Positions 33,829 to 41,889 of a stretch of DNA of 64,000 nucleotides are shown in pieces. Every line of letters starts with the position of its first letter. Position 1 is the stretch's first letter. The position numbers and the translations under genes are program-made. The notes beneath the pieces are model-generated. The model saw only the letters and a program-made list of their open reading frames with translations. It did not search any database and had not been told where the DNA came from. The stretch comes from Pseudomonadota bacterium (GTDB lineage: Bacteria > Pseudomonadota > Gammaproteobacteria > Steroidobacterales > Steroidobacteraceae): positions 62,001 to 126,000 of the forward strand of contig JAEWAF010000025.1 in NCBI GenBank assembly GCA_023391815.1, read 5' to 3'.

Positions 33829-34288
33829 TCTGCGACCCATCCTATTGGTCGAAGACAACCTGAAAGATATCGAGTTGACCCTGGCGGCGCTCGCGAAGTG
33901 CCAGCTGGCCAACGACATCGTGGTGGCACGCGACGGCGCCGAGGCGCTCGATTACCTGTACTGCCGCGGTCAGTACAAGGATCGCTTGCCCGGCGATCCG
34001 GCCGTGGTGTTGCTCGACTTGAAGTTGCCCAAGGTGGATGGGCTCGAAGTGCTTGCGAAGATCAAGAGCGACGGCGTGACCCGCTCCGTGCCGGTGGTCA
34101 TGCTCACCTCCTCGCGCGAGGAGACCGATCTGATCCGCAGCTATGAGCTCGGCGTGAACGCATTCGTCGTCAAGCCAGTGGACTTCAATGCGTTCTTCGA
34201 AGCCATCCAGGATCTGGGCATGTTCTGGGGCGTCCTGAACGAAACTCCGCCGCGCATGGCCGCGGCCCCTCGCACCGAAAAGAAGTAG
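33821..34288 (+). CDS. Single-domain response regulator, phytochrome-partner (Rcp) type
   Basis: 155 residues from ATG 33821, behind AGGAG, overlapping the bphP stop by 8 bp. A receiver domain fills about 5-130: LLVEDNLKDIELTLAAL, phospho-Asp in VVLLDLKLPKVDG (about 67), Thr/Ser in VVMLTSS and Lys in FVVKPVDFNAF. The longer alpha4 region and LYCRGQYKDRLPGDPAV insert match the cyanobacterial Rcp-type regulators that pair with phytochromes. No output domain is present, so it probably acts on another kinase or shuttles phosphate to the hybrid kinase encoded next. Confidence 0.9.
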   Translation: MADLRPILLVEDNLKDIELTLAALAKCQLANDIVVARDGAEALDYLYCRGQYKDRLPGDPAVVLLDLKLPKVDGLEVLAKIKSDGVTRSVPVVMLTSSREETDLIRSYELGVNAFVVKPVDFNAFFEAIQDLGMFWGVLNETPPRMAAAPRTEKK

Positions 34289-34291
34289 TCA

Positions 34292-36694
34292 ATGGCCGCC
34301 GAGTTCGCCTCTCGCACTTTCTCGCAGACTCGCATTCTGTTGCTCGAGGACAGCGAGATCGACGCGGAGCTCGCGATCACGCACCTGGCCAAAGCGGAGA
34401 CTCAAAGCACGGTCCAACGCGTTTCCAGTCGTGACGATTTCATGCGCGAGATCGGCAGCGGCGGCTACGACGTGGTGCTCGCGGATTATTCCCTGCCCGA
34501 CTTCGACGGGCTCGCGGCGCTGGACATCGTGCGCGAGCGCTGCCCCGAGATGCCGTTCATCTTCGTTTCCGGCGTGGTCGGCGAAGAATTCGCGATCAAC
34601 GCGTTGCGCCGGGGCGCGACCGACTATGTGATGAAGCGCGGCTTGAGCCGTCTGCCGGCAGCGGTCGATCGCGCGGTCGCCGAGGCGCGCGAGCGTCAGG
34701 ATCGCGTACGGGCCGAAAAAGCCCTGCGCATCAGCGAGACCAGCGCGCAGCTCGCCATCGAGACTGCCGGGCTCGGCCGCTGGGAGTTCGATCCGGTCAC
34801 CGGCACATTCGACCTCGATGCGCGTTGTCGCGAGCTGTTCGGCCTTGCATCCGAGGCCGTCGCCGATCGACAAACGTTTCTGAAGAGCTGCCACAACGCC
34901 GACCGCCTGCGCATCGAATCGATCTTCAATGAGACCTTGCGTGCTCCGACCGCGAGCAACATCGCCACGGAGTTTCGCATCATCCGCGCCGGCGACGCGC
35001 AGGAGCGCTGGGTTTCGCTGTCGGGCCGCTCGTTCCACGACAGCGGCACGTGTACTCGCCTGATCGGCATCGTCAACGACATCACCGAGCGCAAGCAGGC
35101 CGAAGCCGCGCTCCAGGATCTCAATGAAACACTGACCATGCGAGTCGCGCACAAGACCGCTGAGCGCGACCACTTGTGGCAGCTGTCCAAAGATCTGATG
35201 GCCGTGATGACGCCGGTGGGCGCGCTGATCGAAGTGAATCCGGCCTGGCAGGCTTCGCTCGGCCATGGCACGAGCGAAGTGGTCGGCGAGCATCTCGCGA
35301 AGTTTGCTCACCCCGACGACGCAACCGTCGTCCGACAGGCGGTGGCTCACGCCGCGCAGGAGAGTCAGCGCCCGTTCGAATGCCGATTCATTTGCCGGGA
35401 CGGCGAGACTCGCTGGGTCTCATGGTCGACGGCACTCGGCCACGGCTGCATTTACGCGGTCGGCCGTGACATCACTGAAGACAAAGCCGCTCAAGCTCAG
35501 CTGGAAGAAGCTCAGGAAGCTCTGCGCCAGGCGCAAAAGATGGAAGCGGTCGGTCAGCTCACCGGCGGTCTGGCGCACGATTTCAACAATCTGTTGCAGG
35601 TCGTGGTCGGCAACATCGAGACCTTGCAACGTAAGCTGCCGCCAAATCTGGAACGACTGAGGCGTGCAGCGGATCACGCGATGGCCGGCGCGCAGCGCGC
35701 GACCAATCTCACTCAGCATCTGCTCGCCTTTTCGCGCAAGCAGCCGTTGAATCCGCGCCCGGTCGCGGTCAACCGCCTGGTCGCAGGCATGTCCGAGATG
35801 TTGCAGCGGACGCTCGGAGAATTGATCCACGTCGAGACGGTGCTGTCGCCCGAGTTGCGACCCGTGGAGATCGACGGCAATCAACTCGAGATCGCGCTGC
35901 TGAATCTGGCGGTGAACGCCCGCGACGCCATGCCTCACGGCGGCAAGCTCAGCATAGAAACATTCAATCTGGATCTGCGCGAGGCGCCCCACGCGACACT
36001 TGAGAATCTGCCTCGTGGCGAATATGTCGTGATCAATGTTCGCGATACCGGCGTGGGTATGCCGCCCGACGTGCTGGCGCGAGCGTTCGAACCGTTCTTC
36101 ACGACCAAGAGCGTCGGTCAGGGCACGGGGCTTGGGTTGTCGCAGGTGTATGGTTTCGTGCGCCAGTCCGGCGGACACGTGCGCATGACGTCAGCGGATG
36201 GCGCCGGCACGTCGATTCGTATCTATTTGCCGGCAGCTCGACCCGACGCCCGGGTGCCCGAGGAAGAAACTCAGTCCGAAACGGCGATGGCCAGCGAGCG
36301 CGAAACCATTCTGGTCGTGGAAGACGACCCCGATGTACGCGCTTTTACCGTCGAGACGGTGCGCGAGCTTGGCTACGATGTGCTCGAAGCACGCGATGGC
36401 GTGAACGCACTGAACGTGCTGCGACAGGTCCCTCCTGGCGAGATCGATCTGTTGTTCAGCGACGTGGTGTTGCCGGGAGGCATGAACGGTCAGCAACTGG
36501 CTCAGCAGGCCGTAGTGCTCCATCCGCGCCTGAAAGTGCTGTTCGCGACCGGCTACGCGCGCGACGTGATCGTCCATCATGGAAGACTCGACCCGGGCGT
36601 GGAACTCATCACCAAACCTTTCGCTTTCGATGATCTGGCAGCACGCATTCGTAGCGTGCTCGACGATCAGGATTCAGCTCGACATGCAAATTGA
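34292..36694 (+). CDS. Hybrid histidine kinase: receiver-PAS-PAS-HisKA-HATPase-receiver
   Basis: 800 residues, all cytoplasmic (no membrane helices). Order: receiver 1 (about 13-130, phospho-Asp in VVLADYSLPDFDG), PAS 1 (about 150-270), PAS 2 (about 300-405, ending in GRDITEDKAA), HisKA with His in GGLAHDFNNLLQ (about 432), HATPase with NLAVNARDAMPHGG and DTGVGMP, and a C-terminal receiver (about 675-795, phospho-Asp in LLFSDVVLPGGMNG). Its two receivers fit a relay with the phytochrome partner regulator just upstream (3 bp away). The start ATG 34292 follows the receiver stop directly. PAS ligands are not readable. Confidence 0.92.
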   Translation: MAAEFASRTFSQTRILLLEDSEIDAELAITHLAKAETQSTVQRVSSRDDFMREIGSGGYDVVLADYSLPDFDGLAALDIVRERCPEMPFIFVSGVVGEEFAINALRRGATDYVMKRGLSRLPAAVDRAVAEARERQDRVRAEKALRISETSAQLAIETAGLGRWEFDPVTGTFDLDARCRELFGLASEAVADRQTFLKSCHNADRLRIESIFNETLRAPTASNIATEFRIIRAGDAQERWVSLSGRSFHDSGTCTRLIGIVNDITERKQAEAALQDLNETLTMRVAHKTAERDHLWQLSKDLMAVMTPVGALIEVNPAWQASLGHGTSEVVGEHLAKFAHPDDATVVRQAVAHAAQESQRPFECRFICRDGETRWVSWSTALGHGCIYAVGRDITEDKAAQAQLEEAQEALRQAQKMEAVGQLTGGLAHDFNNLLQVVVGNIETLQRKLPPNLERLRRAADHAMAGAQRATNLTQHLLAFSRKQPLNPRPVAVNRLVAGMSEMLQRTLGELIHVETVLSPELRPVEIDGNQLEIALLNLAVNARDAMPHGGKLSIETFNLDLREAPHATLENLPRGEYVVINVRDTGVGMPPDVLARAFEPFFTTKSVGQGTGLGLSQVYGFVRQSGGHVRMTSADGAGTSIRIYLPAARPDARVPEEETQSETAMASERETILVVEDDPDVRAFTVETVRELGYDVLEARDGVNALNVLRQVPPGEIDLLFSDVVLPGGMNGQQLAQQAVVLHPRLKVLFATGYARDVIVHHGRLDPGVELITKPFAFDDLAARIRSVLDDQDSARHAN

Positions 36695-37322
36695 CGAATC
36701 GCCCGCGGCGGGCGCGGTCGCCGGCAGCCTCAAATTGAATCGGCGCAACTCCCTGCGCGGCGCCACCGATCACTTGCATCGCGACCTCGATCGGATCGCA
36801 GCCGGTTTCAACCTCGCCGATGTCACGCACTATCGTCGCTTCCTGCAGGCCAACGCGGCGACGCTGATCGCGATCGAACAACTGTTGGAGAATGCGGGCG
36901 TCGAGCAATTGCTACCGGATTGGCCGGAACGGTCGCGTCGCTCCGCCATCCTTGCCGACCTGCACAGCCTGCAGTCCGACGTGCAACCCCTCGCCTTGCG
37001 CCGTACCTCGCCGACGCCGTCCGAAGTGTTCGGCATTTTGTATGTATTGGAAGGCTCGCGTCTCGGCGCGCGCGTGCAACTGGATCAAGTGCTGGCCAGT
37101 CATGACGAGAGTGTTCGTAACGCCTCGTCCTATCTGCGTCATGGCCAGCCGGGAGAAGGCAGCGGCCTGTGGCGCAGCTTTCTGGAGCACCTCGAGAGTC
37201 ACGACGCCGCCGACGATCAGACCCAGACCGTATCCGGCGCCGTGTATGCCTTCACCATGTTCATCCGCTCCTTCAGCCAGGCCGCCAGCGACTTGCAATT
37301 GCGCACCGCACCCGCGGCTTGA
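36684..37322 (+). CDS. bphO: Biliverdin-producing heme oxygenase
   Basis: 212 residues from ATG 36684, overlapping the kinase stop by 11 bp. Features of the bacterial heme oxygenase fold: the proximal His in TDHLHRDLDRI (about 28-38), and the distal Gly-rich helix FGILYVLEGSRLGARV (about 115-130) that bends over heme. The N-terminus is about 20 residues of polar leader. The enzyme opens heme to biliverdin, CO and iron; biliverdin is the chromophore that binds Cys15 of BphP, so it completes the light-sensor operon bphP-RR-HK-bphO. No ferredoxin or reductase gene is adjacent. Confidence 0.88.
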   Translation: MQIDESPAAGAVAGSLKLNRRNSLRGATDHLHRDLDRIAAGFNLADVTHYRRFLQANAATLIAIEQLLENAGVEQLLPDWPERSRRSAILADLHSLQSDVQPLALRRTSPTPSEVFGILYVLEGSRLGARVQLDQVLASHDESVRNASSYLRHGQPGEGSGLWRSFLEHLESHDAADDQTQTVSGAVYAFTMFIRSFSQAASDLQLRTAPAA

Positions 37323-37359
37323 TGCGCAACTGTTAACTCACAAACCGGTCTTACGTCGA

Positions 37360-37395
37360 AGTTTTAGCCGCCGGAATTCCGTGCGGCCCAAAACT
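37360..37395. promoter_or_regulatory. 36-bp interrupted palindrome upstream of the GGDEF-EAL gene
   Basis: Arms AGTTTT/AAAACT, GCCGC/GCGGC and GGAA/TTCC pair around the centre at 37376-37377, with single or double mismatched bases between blocks. It lies 71 bp before ATG 37467 and may be an operator or the bphO transcript end; no U-tract follows. Confidence 0.4.
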
Positions 37396-37466
37396 GTGCG
37401 CCACATCCGGCAGCCGATGGCGGCCTTTGGCGACACTGCCGCCGTCGAAGCCGAACGTATGACGCA

Positions 37467-39044
37467 ATGTTTTACCTCGCTGTCTGTGCCATCGCCATAC
37501 TGTGCGCCGTCGCGGCCTGGGCCATCTCGCTTCAACTGCGCATCCGCAAGCTGGATGCACGCGTGGTCGAAGCGGAGTCTCGGCACCAACAATTCATCGA
37601 GCAGGTGGAGCACGGCGGAATGGTCCGTCGCAAGATCGAAGCTCAGTTGCTGGAGAAACAGCAGCGGCTGGATCGCCTCGCTCATCACGATCAGCTGACC
37701 GGCTTGCCCAATCGTCTGTTCCTCTCGGCGCATCTGCCCGCCGCCATCGAGGAAGCTCGCCGCAAAAAAGCGGCGCTCGCGGTGCTGTTCATCGACCTGG
37801 ATCGCTTCAAGCACGTCAACGACACGCACGGTCACGAGACCGGCGACAAGCTGTTGCAAGCAGTCTCCCAGCGAATCAAGGACGCCGTGCGCACCGAGGA
37901 CATCGTCGTTCGCATGGGCGGTGACGAATTCGTAGTCGTGCTCAACATCGTCCGGAGCAGCAATCAGGTTCAGGAGACCGCATCCCGCATCACCACGGCG
38001 CTGGCCGCGCCGCTGGAAGTCGATGGCAAGCCGCTGGTCACCACGGCAAGCGTCGGCGTCAGCATGTTCCCTCGCGACGGCGAGGATGTTGGCGCGCTGC
38101 TGCGCCACTCCGACACGGCGATGTATCAAGCCAAGGATCGCGGCCGGAACAACTTCCAGGTATTCAGCCCGGTGATGGACCGCCAGTTGAAGGAACGCGT
38201 CGCCATCGAGTCGAGTCTGCGGGCCGCGTTGGAGTCGCGGACCCAGCTCGACGTGCACTATCAACCGCTGATCGACATCGAGACCCGCCGGGTCGTGACC
38301 CTGGAAGCACTGGTCCGTTGGAAACATCCCATCGACGGTTACGTCTCGCCGACGCGCTTCATTCCGGTCGCTGAAGAAACGGGCTTGATCGCCGGGCTCG
38401 GCGACTTCGTCATCAAGCGCGTCATCGACGACATGGTCGAGTGGCGCAAGGCCGGCAATTCCGTGCTGGTGCCGGTGGCGATCAACATCTCGCCCGGTCA
38501 ACTGGCCCGTTGCGACCTGCGCCAGCGGATTGCCGAGCTGACCCAGGCCAATTCGATGAGTCCGGCGATGCTCCAGATCGAGCTCACCGAAGGTGCGATG
38601 TTCGATCAGGTCGAAACGCGTCACGGCTCGAATGCCAGCGAGCAGGGCGTGGATGCCATCAACGATCTGCGCGCGCTCGGCGTGCGCGTCGCCATCGACG
38701 ACTTCGGCACCGGCTATTCGTCGCTCAGCTATCTCAAGCGCTGGCGGGTCGATTACTTGAAGATCGATCGCAGCTTCATCCGCGACCTCGGCACCGACAG
38801 CAATGACGACGCCATCGTCGGCGCCATCATCGCCATGGCTCAGCATCTGAAGATCAAAGTGATCGCCGAGGGCGTGGAAGGCTGGTCGCAGCTGGAGATG
38901 CTCCGCAAGCTCGGCTGCCGATACGCGCAGGGCTATCTGTTCGCCGAGCCCGCGCCAGCGAACAAGTGCCGCGACTTCTTGAACGGCCGCCCGCTGCTGG
39001 TCAACGACGTCGATACCGACCTGCTGAAAGTCGTCAGCGCCTGA
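37467..39044 (+). CDS. GGDEF-EAL cyclic-di-GMP protein
   Basis: 525 residues. One N-terminal membrane helix (about 2-22), a coiled-coil linker (about 25-72), then a GGDEF domain (about 75-230) with intact GGDEF at 151-155 and an inhibitory I-site RxxD (Arg142-Asp145) five residues before it, then an EAL domain (about 245-505) with TLEALVRWKHP (280-282 = EAL), DDFGTGYSSLSYL and a C-terminal VIAEGVEGWSQLEML loop. Both catalytic signatures look complete, so synthesis and breakdown of cyclic-di-GMP are both possible; which dominates cannot be read. It sits between the phytochrome operon and the stressosome module. Confidence 0.93.
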   Translation: MFYLAVCAIAILCAVAAWAISLQLRIRKLDARVVEAESRHQQFIEQVEHGGMVRRKIEAQLLEKQQRLDRLAHHDQLTGLPNRLFLSAHLPAAIEEARRKKAALAVLFIDLDRFKHVNDTHGHETGDKLLQAVSQRIKDAVRTEDIVVRMGGDEFVVVLNIVRSSNQVQETASRITTALAAPLEVDGKPLVTTASVGVSMFPRDGEDVGALLRHSDTAMYQAKDRGRNNFQVFSPVMDRQLKERVAIESSLRAALESRTQLDVHYQPLIDIETRRVVTLEALVRWKHPIDGYVSPTRFIPVAEETGLIAGLGDFVIKRVIDDMVEWRKAGNSVLVPVAINISPGQLARCDLRQRIAELTQANSMSPAMLQIELTEGAMFDQVETRHGSNASEQGVDAINDLRALGVRVAIDDFGTGYSSLSYLKRWRVDYLKIDRSFIRDLGTDSNDDAIVGAIIAMAQHLKIKVIAEGVEGWSQLEMLRKLGCRYAQGYLFAEPAPANKCRDFLNGRPLLVNDVDTDLLKVVSA

Positions 39045-39244
39045 GCGGCGCCGACGCGTAGAAAAAATTTCAATACAGCGGGAACCGTCCCGCGCTGCCG
39101 CGCGTAGTTGACCGTCGGGCGTCATTCGCGGGTGGGCGCCCTGCCTGCCATCCTCCACGATTGCAAATGAAGGCTCCGAGAGCGAGCCGTTCCTCCTGCC
39201 CACTACGACCTGGCCTTCCCACCGGCCAAATAGAGGAGTTGCGG

Positions 39245-40111
39245 ATGAACCGACTGGCAAGTCGACTGCCGGCCATTGTCGAGCAGTACCAGCAAGAAAT
39301 TCTCACCGAGTGGGTCAGACTACAGTTGGAATCGGGCGCGTGGCGCGCGGGCCGCTTGCAGGAATCCCAGCTCCGCGACGAGTCGCAACGCTTCCTGACG
39401 CTGCTGACGAACAACATCCAGAACGGCATTCAGTTCGATTCCCGCAGCTCGCAGTGGGCCGAGATTCGCGAATTCCTCGGCGACCTATCGCGCAGTCGGG
39501 CGACTCAGGGCTTCTCGCCCTCGCAAGTGGCGACCTTCGTGTTCTCGCTCAAACAGCCCATCTTCTCCCGCCTGCGCACCAGCCTGATCGACGAACCGGC
39601 GATGCTGGCGGACACAATGTGGGAAACGACCGTGCTGCTCGACGCGCTAGGCTTGTACACCACCGAGGTGTATCAGCAGGCCCGCGAGTCGGTGATCTCT
39701 CGTCAGCAGGAAGAGCTGATCGAGCTGTCGACGCCGGTCGTCGAGCTGTGGCCCGGCATCCTGGCGCTGCCGCTGATCGGTACGCTGGACAGCGAGCGCA
39801 CGCAGGTAGTGATGGAAACGCTGTTACAGCGACTGGTCGCGACTGGCTCGAGCATCGCCGTCATCGATATCACCGGCGTGCCGACCGTCGACACTTTGGT
39901 CGCTCAACATTTGCTCAAGACCGTATCGGCGGCGCAATTGATGGGCGCGGATTGCATCATCAGCGGCATCCGTCCGCAGATCGCACAGACGATCGTGCAC
40001 CTCGGCATCGACCTGTCGGCGGTCGCGACCAAGGCCAGCCTCTCCGACGCCTTTGCTCTGGCATTGAAGCGTCGCGGCCTGGGTGTGACATCGACCGCCG
40101 CGCGAGGGTAA
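39245..40111 (+). CDS. rsbR: Stressosome RsbR-type co-antagonist with STAS domain
   Basis: 288 residues from ATG 39245, with GAGGAG 7 bases upstream. Residues about 1-150 are helical and resemble RsbR-type sensory N-domains (RsbRD_N-like). A STAS domain fills about 165-275. It ends with the RsbR signature: VIDITGVPTVDTLVAQHLL and GIRPQIAQTIVHLGIDL; Thr217 (in VDT) and Thr249 (in QT) align with the Thr residues that RsbT phosphorylates in characterised RsbR proteins. This is the scaffold and sensor protein of a stressosome; the signal is unknown. It is the first gene of the seven-gene run to 45080 and has 200 bp of upstream sequence. Confidence 0.92.
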   Translation: MNRLASRLPAIVEQYQQEILTEWVRLQLESGAWRAGRLQESQLRDESQRFLTLLTNNIQNGIQFDSRSSQWAEIREFLGDLSRSRATQGFSPSQVATFVFSLKQPIFSRLRTSLIDEPAMLADTMWETTVLLDALGLYTTEVYQQARESVISRQQEELIELSTPVVELWPGILALPLIGTLDSERTQVVMETLLQRLVATGSSIAVIDITGVPTVDTLVAQHLLKTVSAAQLMGADCIISGIRPQIAQTIVHLGIDLSAVATKASLSDAFALALKRRGLGVTSTAARG

Positions 40112-40115
40112 AGCC

Positions 40116-40499
40116 GTGGACCGCGTCCCGATTCTGCGTCTGGGCGATTGTTTGCTCGTGACCGTCCAGGTGGACATGCACGACGAGCTGGCGATGACGT
40201 TGCAGGACGATCTCACCAACAAGATCGTCTCCACCAAGGCGCGCGGTGTGCTGATCGACATTTCCGCGCTGGAGATGGTGGACTCCTTCATCGGCCGCAT
40301 GCTCGGCAACATCGCCGCGATGTCACGCATCTTGGATGCGCAAACGGTCGTCGTTGGCATGCAGCCTGCGGTGGCCATCACTCTGGTCGAGCTCGGATTG
40401 TCGCTGCCGGGCATCCGCACCGCTCTGAACGTCGACGCCGGCCTCGCCCTGCTGCGCAGAATGCTCGACGAGGGCGGCGAAGGCAGCCATGTCGATTGA
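40116..40499 (+). CDS. rsbS: Stressosome RsbS-type STAS antagonist
   Basis: 127 residues, a single STAS domain, starting 4 bp after the rsbR stop. The phosphoacceptor Ser is Ser57 in LIDISALEMVDSFIGRML, close to the Ser59 position of the Bacillus protein, and the C-terminal half includes VVVGMQPAVAITLVELGL. In the established model RsbS binds and holds RsbT in the RsbR-RsbS core until RsbT phosphorylates it. It overlaps the rsbT start by 11 bp, as expected for stoichiometric, coupled translation. Confidence 0.92.
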   Translation: MDRVPILRLGDCLLVTVQVDMHDELAMTLQDDLTNKIVSTKARGVLIDISALEMVDSFIGRMLGNIAAMSRILDAQTVVVGMQPAVAITLVELGLSLPGIRTALNVDAGLALLRRMLDEGGEGSHVD

Positions 40500-40893
40500 A
40501 CCGGCCACGCTGCCCGTGCGTTCCGGCGAAGACGTGGTCAAGGTCCGTCAAGCCGTCCGCACCCTCGCCATGGATCTTGGCTTCAGCCTGGTCGATCAAA
40601 CCAAGGTCGTCACCGCCGCCAGCGAGCTCGCACGCAACACCCTGACCTACGGCGGTGGCGGCGAAGTGCGCATCGAGCGTCTCAACCAAGGGACGAAGCG
40701 CGGCGGGATGCGTCTCACGTTCGAGGACCGCGGGCCCGGGATCAGCAACATCGACCTGGCGCTGACCGACGGCTACACCACCGGCAACGGCTTGGGCCTG
40801 GGACTCAACGGCGCACGGAAGCTTTCACATGAATTCGACATCTGGTCGCAGCCCGGCGTGGGCACTCGCGTGACCATTACTCGCTGGAAGTAA
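40489..40893 (+). CDS. rsbT: Stressosome RsbT-type serine kinase
   Basis: 134 residues, a single GHKL ATPase of the anti-sigma/RsbT class. N-box AASELARNTLTYGGGGEV (about 42-59), G1-type EDRGPGISNIDLA (about 80-92) and G2-type GLGLGLNGARKLSHEFDI (about 101-118) are complete. RsbT phosphorylates RsbR and RsbS and on release activates a downstream partner, in Bacillus the RsbU phosphatase. No RsbU gene is present here; instead the next genes carry more ATPase and kinase domains. The start overlaps rsbS by 11 bp. Confidence 0.92.
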   Translation: MSIEPATLPVRSGEDVVKVRQAVRTLAMDLGFSLVDQTKVVTAASELARNTLTYGGGGEVRIERLNQGTKRGGMRLTFEDRGPGISNIDLALTDGYTTGNGLGLGLNGARKLSHEFDIWSQPGVGTRVTITRWK

Positions 40894-41889
40894 ATGCAAC
40901 AGTTTTCGATCGGCGATCCCAGTGCCGTCGCGCCCGCTCGACGCGGCATCGGCGCGTTCGCCGCTCAACTGGGCTTCGACACCGAGGATGCCGGTCGTGC
41001 CGCGCTGGTGGCGACCGAGATCGGCACGAATCTGGTGAAACATGGCGCCGGCGGCGAGCTGATCGCGCAGAAGATCACGCGCGACCGGCACACCGGCCTG
41101 GAGTTGCTTGGCCTGGACAAGGGTCCCGGCATGGAAGATGTGGCCAAATGCCTGCGTGACGGTTATTCCACCAGCAGCAGTCCCGGCACCGGGCTGGGCG
41201 CGATGGAACGTTTGTCACAACGCTTCGAGATCTATTCCCGGCCGGGGCAAGGTACCGCCGTGCTGGCCCAGCTGTGGCCGGACTCCCGCGAACCTCCGCC
41301 AGGACTCACGGAAGTCGGCGCGCTGGTCGTGCCCAAGCCCGGCGAGGCAGTGTGCGGCGATAGCTGGTGTTATCACGAACGCATCGAAGGTGCATTGATC
41401 ATCGGAATCGACGGTCTCGGCCACGGCCTCGGAGCGGAGCAGGCGGCAAGCGAGGCGTGCCGGGTGTTCGAAAGAGAGAAACATCGTCCGGCACTGCGTC
41501 TTATCCAGACTCTGCACGATGCCCTGCGCCCGACTCGAGGTGCCGCGATCACTGTGCTCGAAATCGATTGGGACGCCGGCCGCGTTACCAGCGTCGGCGT
41601 CGGCAATGTCGCGGCGGCGATGATCAACGGCGTCGAGACCAAACGCATCGCGACCGACAATGGCATCGTCGGTCACGTGATCTCTCGTCCGCGCGAGCTC
41701 ATCCACCCCTGTCAGCCCGATACGGTGCTGGTGTTGCATTCGGACGGCCTGACTTCGAACTGGCAAGCCGATCGCTATCCAGGCCTGATGCACCATCATC
41801 CGGCGCTGATCGCCGGCGTCCTGTATCGGGACTGCAAGCGCGGCCGCGACGATTCCCTGGTCGTTGTCATTCGACGCACGCCCTCATGA
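40894..41889 (+). CDS. RsbT-like ATPase fused to RsbX-type PP2C phosphatase
   Basis: 331 residues starting at the base after the rsbT stop. The N-terminal half (about 1-125) is a GHKL ATPase with VATEIGTNLVKHGAGGEL and GPGMEDVAKCLRDGYSTSS, GTGLGAMERLSQRFEIYS. The C-terminal half (about 145-330) is a SpoIIE/PP2C domain: AVCGDSWCYHERIEGALIIGI (quoted by its ends) with metal-binding Asp, IDGLGHGLGAEQAA, LVLHSDGLTSNW and a final GRDDSLVVVIRR. The phosphatase part corresponds to RsbX, which resets the stressosome by dephosphorylating RsbR and RsbS. ATPase-phosphatase fusions of this kind are known from Gram-negative stressosome loci. Confidence 0.9.
   Translation: MQQFSIGDPSAVAPARRGIGAFAAQLGFDTEDAGRAALVATEIGTNLVKHGAGGELIAQKITRDRHTGLELLGLDKGPGMEDVAKCLRDGYSTSSSPGTGLGAMERLSQRFEIYSRPGQGTAVLAQLWPDSREPPPGLTEVGALVVPKPGEAVCGDSWCYHERIEGALIIGIDGLGHGLGAEQAASEACRVFEREKHRPALRLIQTLHDALRPTRGAAITVLEIDWDAGRVTSVGVGNVAAAMINGVETKRIATDNGIVGHVISRPRELIHPCQPDTVLVLHSDGLTSNWQADRYPGLMHHHPALIAGVLYRDCKRGRDDSLVVVIRRTPS

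Noticed and set aside
39076..39106. GGAAC-N17-CGTA before rsbR as a stress promoter
   Set aside because: The half-site matches, but GGAAC lies in an imperfect hairpin (39076-39099) and the site is about 140 bp from the rsbR start, unlike the 33-40 bp of the other four. Kept as possible but not claimed.
37338..39260. 640-codon open frame on the minus strand opposite the GGDEF-EAL gene
   Set aside because: It runs opposite a clear domain-bearing gene; high GC leaves antisense frames open. Its protein has no recognisable domain and is His/Asp/Arg-biased, as expected of a shadow.
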